A stretch of 64,000 bases of DNA from Castor canadensis. Taxonomy: Eukaryota > Chordata > Mammalia > Rodentia > Castoridae. This document shows, piece by piece, positions 45,968 through 64,000 of this stretch. A program made the position numbers and the translations under genes. The DNA lies in the NCBI RefSeq assembly GCF_047511655.1, contig NC_133397.1:40748001-40812000 (forward strand). The letters are read 5' to 3'. A model generated the notes under the pieces. The model saw only the letters and a program-made list of their open reading frames with translations. It did not search any database and was not told the DNA's origin. The number at the start of each line of letters is the position of its first letter. Position 1 is the first letter of the stretch.

Positions 45968-46390
45968 TACAGTGCTGGGGATTGAACCCCAGGCTTATGC
46001 ACATTAGACAAGTACATGCATCCGCTACATCCGCTGCGCCATTTCATCTCTCATATTCTCAGTTAATGGGTTTTACCATGAACCAAGTCCCAAATGCCTT
46101 TCTCTCTCACATCCATTCTTTTAGTCACCAGACCCTGTCATTCTCCCTCAGAAATAATGCTCTTCCAATGTGTCTTGTCTTAAATGTTTTCACTGATCTC
46201 TTTGCTAACAATGGATTCTCTCCCTTGCCCAAACACCACAATTCCAACTTTCCCCAAAATTATAGCTAAAATTGATCAAACCACTTTTATGTTTTTTTCT
46301 TTTGGTGATAGGTCTTGAACCCAGAATTTCATGTGCAATAGGTAATCACTCTACCACTGAGCTATACTCCTAGTCCCTTCCCAGTTTTTT
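45968..46390 (-). repeat. Two ID-type fragments, minus strand
   Basis: At 45970-46035 ('gctggggattgaaccccagg') and 46290-46385 ('ctaccactgagctatactcc'). Confidence 0.65.
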
Positions 46391-48000
46391 TTTTTTAAAG
46401 AAATTTACAGTTGCCAATGTGAGACTAGAAAGTACGTGAAATTTCAGCAAGACACAACTATTTGACCTAACTGTGTTGCCCTGCCCTAATCTTATACTGC
46501 CTACAACGATCTAGCTGAATTTCTACCCCCATCCTACTCTTATGTTTGAAGACAGGATGTCTATAGGCTAGAAGTCCCTCTTCAAGTGCACTACCAGAAA
46601 CTGGTATGCTTTAAGGTGACTCCTAGAGTGACCATGAAATAACCTCTAACTTCATTATTATTTCATCTACATGTGAAATGACTCATACCTCAGGCACCAT
46701 GACATTTGACAATTGGCATGATTACAACCAGAAAGAACCATAGAAGAAACAAAAAGAAGCAGTGCCCAAATTCTCAGAATATCTGCCCATTCCCAGAAAA
46801 TACATGAATATCCTTCTCCCCTTTACTACCTCTCCCTCTCATTTCTTTTTCCTTATATCTATAATCTTCCAATCTGTAATCCAAAAACTGGTCCCCTGGC
46901 CTCAATGCCAATTCACAATCTACAAATAAAGAGAGAAGGGTTTTGAGGAAAAGGAAATAAGGTTTATTATTCATCAGACGAAGAGAAGGACGGGGAAAGT
47001 CAATCTCTCAAAGCACTGTCTTTCCCCCTTCTGAGAGAAAATGTCCTCCTTTCAAAGGGTGGACTGAGTTCAGAGGCTCAGTGTGACTGCATGACCAGAT
47101 CCATGTTCACCATGGTCATTGGCCTTGATTCTCTAGGTGTGTGGCACCACTTCTTTGAATCTGTCTTGCTGGCAGGTTTACTGCTCTGGAGGTCAGAGAG
47201 AGAAAAGGAGTAGAAGACTGCATAGTGTAACTGAAGAGCAAAGGGAGTTAACCTTGGCTCTCCAGCATGTAGACAAAGCGGGGAAAGATGTCAGTTTAAT
47301 TAATAAGTAAACTGTCGAGCATGCAAGCTGGCTATACAAAAGTTTTTTTTCCTTTTGTAGTCCCAGTTACATTTTCCCCACTGTCTATTTATTCCTTCCA
47401 TTTCTGTGGAAAAGAGGCATTGTAATCATCTGTTTCTTGCCTTTAGTTAATTCCTGGGCCCAAGTAAAGGGTCAATGCTCTTCAACAAGATTTGTAAAGG
47501 GGTTAAGCCCCCATTACAAACCCACAATGAGTGGAGAAGTTGGCTTAGGGGTTTACTACCATTTCTAGTCTTGGACAAGCATGTAAGTGTCCTTGGATAT
47601 TCAATTGGCACTTTGTCTTGTTACTGGTTCCACAATTCTGAGAAGGAAAAAGGACCCAGTTTGGGGTCAGAAATTTGAAAACTTTACATAAGAATTTATT
47701 ACTAACAGTTAATATGTGCATATGGATGGGGGAAAAGATACTGTTAAAATAACCTCTCAGACAAAATGAATACAAACACAAATCAAATTGATTTCAAGCT
47801 GGTCTCTAAGCAGGCCACAGATTTCTGTTCAGACATTTTGCAGGAAAAAGCAAGTTAGGGTCATTGTTATTAGTCTGGACAAAGTAAAGAATGTCTGGAA
47901 TCATCAGCTATCTCCTAAATCTGGGTAAAGGTCAATGTTTTCCACCAAGGCTAACAGCCAGCTAGATGAATTCTCCACTTTACGCCCATTAAAGTCTACC
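46391..48000. other. No gene; possible antisense LTR remnants
   Basis: Blocks beginning 'aaggtttattattc' (46,950) and 'aagaatttattactaac' (47,690) each lead, 240-520 bases later, to a similar phrase (47,464 and 47,926: 'gtaaagg.tcaatg.t.ttc.ac'). They may be two copies of one minus-strand LTR; family unknown. Confidence 0.35.
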
Positions 48001-48114
48001 AGAAACCATAATGAGTGGCTCATACCTTTAATCCTTTACTTGGGAGGCTGAGATAGGGATTCTGTTGAAGTCCGGCCCAGGTAAATAGTTCACAAACCTT
48101 CATCTCAATATCAA

Positions 48115-48345
48115 TAGCTGGATACAGTGGGATGCACCTGTCATCCTAGTAACATCAGGAAACCTAAAACAGGAGGATCATGGTTTAGGCCAGAGTGGCC
48201 TGGACAAAAATCAAGATCCTATCTCCAAAACACTCAAAGCAAAAAGGGCTGGAGGTGTGGGTCAAACAATAGAGCACCTGCCTAGCAAGTGTGAAGTCTT
48301 GAGTTCAGTTTTTTGGTGGTAGTACTACTACCACCAAAAAAAAAG
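48115..48345 (+). repeat. Dimeric SINE, plus strand, diverged
   Basis: 'agggctggaggtgtgggtca' and 'gcctagcaagtgtgaagtct' mark the ID half. The left half is degraded, and a further worn fragment precedes it from about 48,005. Confidence 0.65.
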
Positions 48346-48465
48346 GATAATGTCCCAAAATAGTCATCATATGTAAAAATTTAAATACCTGACAACTACT
48401 AAATGTTGAGAAATGTTAGCTAATGTTAATACTATGAATAAATAAAGTATACATGTCCCTTCCAG

Positions 48466-49065
48466 ATGTTTAGTAGAAAGACAGGTGAGGAGGTACTTAT
48501 GGAGAATTATGCTGCCCGACCTGACTTAACTGATCAGCCCTTAAAAAGCCCAGATCTAGAATTATACACTGACGGCAGTTCCTTTTTCAAGAATGGTGTC
48601 AGACATGCAGGGTTTGCAGTTGTAACAGAATTTGGCATCCTCAAATCAGGTCCTCTTCCTCCTAATATAAGAGCTCAATTGGCAGAATTAGTGGCCCTAA
48701 CAGAAGCCCTAAAACTGTCAAAAGAACAGAGTCAACATCTGTACAGATTCTAAGTATGCCTTCCTGATCCTTCCACATGCAGCCATATGGAAGGAAAGGG
48801 GAATGCTGGGATCTCCCATTAGACATGCTCATGACATATACTAGCCCTCCTAGATCCTGTTCTATTCTATAAAGAGGTCTTGGTGATTCATTGTATAGGT
48901 TACCAAAAAGGGAAACAAAGCAGCTGAGGAAGTAGCTAAATGGGCAGCCATGCAGGAATATTTAGCTGGCCCTCTCCTCTGGGAGGGGACTCCTCTTCCC
49001 CCAGAGAGTTTGTCTAAACAAACAAGGGAGGGTATGTGCCATTGCCAATACTTCCTGTTGCACAT
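48466..49065 (+). pseudogene. pol: Retroviral RNase H remnant (second ERV, frameshifted)
   Basis: Residual RNase H of a class I ERV distinct from the one at 1,434. An open stretch shows LELYTDGSSF and AELVALTEAL with the catalytic Asp and Glu. Near 48,735-48,743 the frame shifts to TDSKYAF with the next Asp. Further on (48,875-48,990) GYQKGNKAAEE represents the C-terminal part. No reverse transcriptase precedes it and no integrase follows, so large internal parts are lost. Confidence 0.8.
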
Positions 49066-49127
49066 ATATAAATACTTTAGGCACCGTAGAGGAATGTGCA
49101 GACAACATTCTCCAACAGGCTAAGTGA

Positions 49128-49334
49128 CTCTGGGAACAGTCCCTTGAAACTCAGGTTTCTACACAGGTATCAGACCAAATAAAATCCTGGCTCCCCTCCA
49201 GGACTTGGTGCTTCCCCTTTCTGGGGTCTATAGTTGCCATTATTCTCTTACTTGTGTTTGGGTCTTGCATTTCAAACTTACTTGTCAAGTTTGTTTCCTC
49301 TCACCTAGAATCCATCAAACTAAGATGCCCCTGA
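49128..49334 (+). pseudogene. env: Retroviral env TM tail remnant (second ERV)
   Basis: A 68-codon open stretch ending in TGA. It shows an amphipathic lead, then a hydrophobic span (GSIVAIILLLVFGSC, near 49,225-49,275) and a short cytoplasmic tail. Placed shortly before a polypurine tract and LTR, as a TM C-terminus should be. Confidence 0.65.
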
Positions 49335-49483
49335 TGGAAATGAAGATGACCTATCATCGTGATCCCCTTGATAACCCCACATGGTCAGCCCTGATGCTGT
49401 AGGCCCTTTCATCACCCCATCAGCAGGAAGCAGTCATTGAATGGACTTCATAGTCCCTATCCCTAATAGCAGTTAGGGCGATC

Positions 49484-49810
49484 ATTGAGAGGGGGGACTT
49501 GAAGGACGGACTGCAGGAGGTCCCAAAGGTGATAATTGGCCAAGGAGACACTTCTCTTTCCCAGGAAATATCTGTTTGCACCTGAGAGACATCTCTGCCC
49601 TTGGGCAATACAAAAAGGCTATAAAACCCAATTTCCAACCTGACCCATGGGACCACTGGTTTCTGGGTCCTGCTGCAGGCCCCCATGCAGCCTTTCTCTC
49701 CTCTTCTCTACAAATAAAATCTTTCTGACCTCTGCTGCGCGAGTCTGCCTCTGCTTTCAATTCCAGAGAGGACCCAAGAACCCTGAACACCCCAAAATTC
49801 CTGCGTGTCA
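49484..49810 (+). repeat. Polypurine tract and 3' LTR of the second ERV remnant
   Basis: Purine run gagaggggggac, then an LTR of about 311 bp starting TGAAGG near 49,500. It has a TATA box 'ctataaaac' near 49,618-49,626 and 'aaataaaatc' near 49,709-49,718. The right end (CA at about 49,810) is uncertain. It is sense to EPCAM and MSH2. No 5' LTR is seen. Confidence 0.7.
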
Positions 49811-49941
49811 CCTGTGTATCAGAAGGAGGGCGCTGTACCGCTTCAGTCACTCCTACAGTTTGAACAGAAAATATTCCTAAAACAAAGTGGTAAGTACTGG
49901 ATCAGAGATACAAGGATAAGGTGGGACCTCAAAAGAAAATG

Positions 49942-50165
49942 CAGCTGGGTATTGGTGGCTCACACCTGTCATCCTAGCTACTCAGGAGGCAGAGATCAGC
50001 AGGATTTCAGTTGGAAGCGTTAGGGAAAAGTAGTTCATGAGATCCTATCTCAAAAAAACACCCATCATGAAAAAGGGCTGAAGGAGTGGCTCAAGGTGTA
50101 GGTCCTGGGTTCAAAAGTCATTGGGGGGGTGGGGGGGAAGCAGGGAGAAAAAAAAAAAAGCTACT
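49942..50165 (+). repeat. Dimeric SINE, plus strand
   Basis: Both halves present; ends 'gggttcaaaagtcattggg' with G- and A-runs. Confidence 0.8.
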
Positions 50166-51169
50166 CTTTATACCACAGGAAACTGGGCAGGCTTTCCAGA
50201 GGAGACAATTAAACTTTGTTTGCAATACAAAGCACAGGGGAGGGCCATTCCAGATCTAAAGGTCAAGTATTCAGCAGAAACCATAAATCTTAAGGGAAGG
50301 GAAGGTCAAGGCCCCTATATTACAGGGAGTGCTGCCATGCTGCTGATGTCCCAGTGAAGACTGTCCAAACTTCTCCAAGTCATTTGGGTTTCAGCTTGCA
50401 AGCCAGTAATTTCTAAATTGAGCTGTGAGGAATACTCAGGAAGCTTTTTAAAAGAATTGGAAGGCCCCCTTCCTCCAGAAGTTACAACTCTAATGTGGGT
50501 GGGGCCCAGGAATGTCTTGAAAAGCCCCTAAGGTACTTTTGCTGCTGAATGAAGTTTAGGGGCCACCTTCTTGGGGCAAGGGTGACCCAAATGGGAGCCT
50601 GTAATCGATACCTTTCCTCTGGGAGTTTCCTAAGTCAGCAGAAGAATCCTGGCCTGTCTCTGTATTTATATATACATCGAACCCACTTATCTTCTATGGC
50701 TTTATTTCAGTTATCCACTGTATTATCTGAATCTATTCATTAGAATGTAAGTAGAACAAAGGCTGTGATTTTTCTCTTTGAAATCCTCAGAGCCAAGAGC
50801 AATATGGCACATAGATAGCAGGTCACAGAAGTCTTCCTTTTTTTGTGTGTGTGATAAGAATTAAACCCAGGATCTCACATATGCTAGGCAAGAAATATGT
50901 TTTTGAATGAATTAAATCAAAGCGTGGACGAAACAAAAAATTCGACTAACAGGGAGGCCTGTGGAGAATAAACCTGAAATCTTGAATACTATCTGGTTGC
51001 TTAAAAAGGAAAAAGGTGACATTTGGAGAGAAAAACAAGTTTAAAAGCTAGACTGCGATAGAAAGGCAAGTTATTCTTCGTTGTAACTTTCTTTGTGATT
51101 TCATTTCCTTGCCTCCGGGCACTTAAAAATATCTATACCTGCAGGTAATCTCCCACCAGATTCCCGCCT
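50166..51169. other. No gene; MSH2 upstream region
   Basis: Unique-looking, with a short minus-strand ID remnant at 50845-50895. Confidence 0.5.

Positions 51170-64000
<12,831 letters not shown>

Overview
This is nuclear DNA of a placental mammal, almost certainly a rodent. It carries intron-split vertebrate genes, CpG-island promoters, and dense SINE and L1 repeats. The commonest SINE is a dimer of a 7SL/B1-like left half ('cacctgtaatcctagctactcaggag') and a tRNA/ID-like right half ending 'gagttcaaaccccagtac', resembling the B1-dID class. From recollection of that right half my best guess is a beaver (Castor), but I could not check this.

Layout: (1) 1-9,930 is a nest of repeats. An old MLT1-like LTR is cut in two (about 545-703 and 9,680-9,930), and the gap holds SINEs and an 8.2-kb class I (gamma-like) endogenous provirus at 1,434-9,621. 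The provirus has paired LTRs, a tRNA-His-type primer site, and gag, pro, pol and env, all broken by stops or frameshifts. (2) 9,930-32,560 has no recognised gene. It holds SINEs, L1 pieces, a clean solo LTR with a 4-bp target duplication (22,153-22,534) and several unnamed LTR-like repeats. (3) 32,560-44,000 is EPCAM, complete in nine coding exons (311 codons) with a CpG island and a poly(A) signal. (4) 44,000-51,170 is the EPCAM-MSH2 intergenic stretch. It contains a second, unrelated retroviral remnant (RNase H, a TM tail and a 3' LTR). (5) 51,170-64,000 is the MSH2 promoter and coding exons 1-4 (792 nt). The gene runs off the right edge.

EPCAM encodes an epithelial adhesion and signalling membrane protein. 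MSH2 encodes the common subunit of the MutS-alpha and MutS-beta mismatch-repair dimers. They are not functionally linked, but they lie head to tail about 7.9 kb apart, the order known in humans, where loss of the EPCAM terminator silences MSH2. I found no CRISPR array, tRNA or rRNA gene, and no convincing new biological system. The points most worth a second look are the nested provirus with its nearly open env frame, the LTR sitting 1.7 kb upstream of MSH2, and the unnamed LTR-like repeat families.
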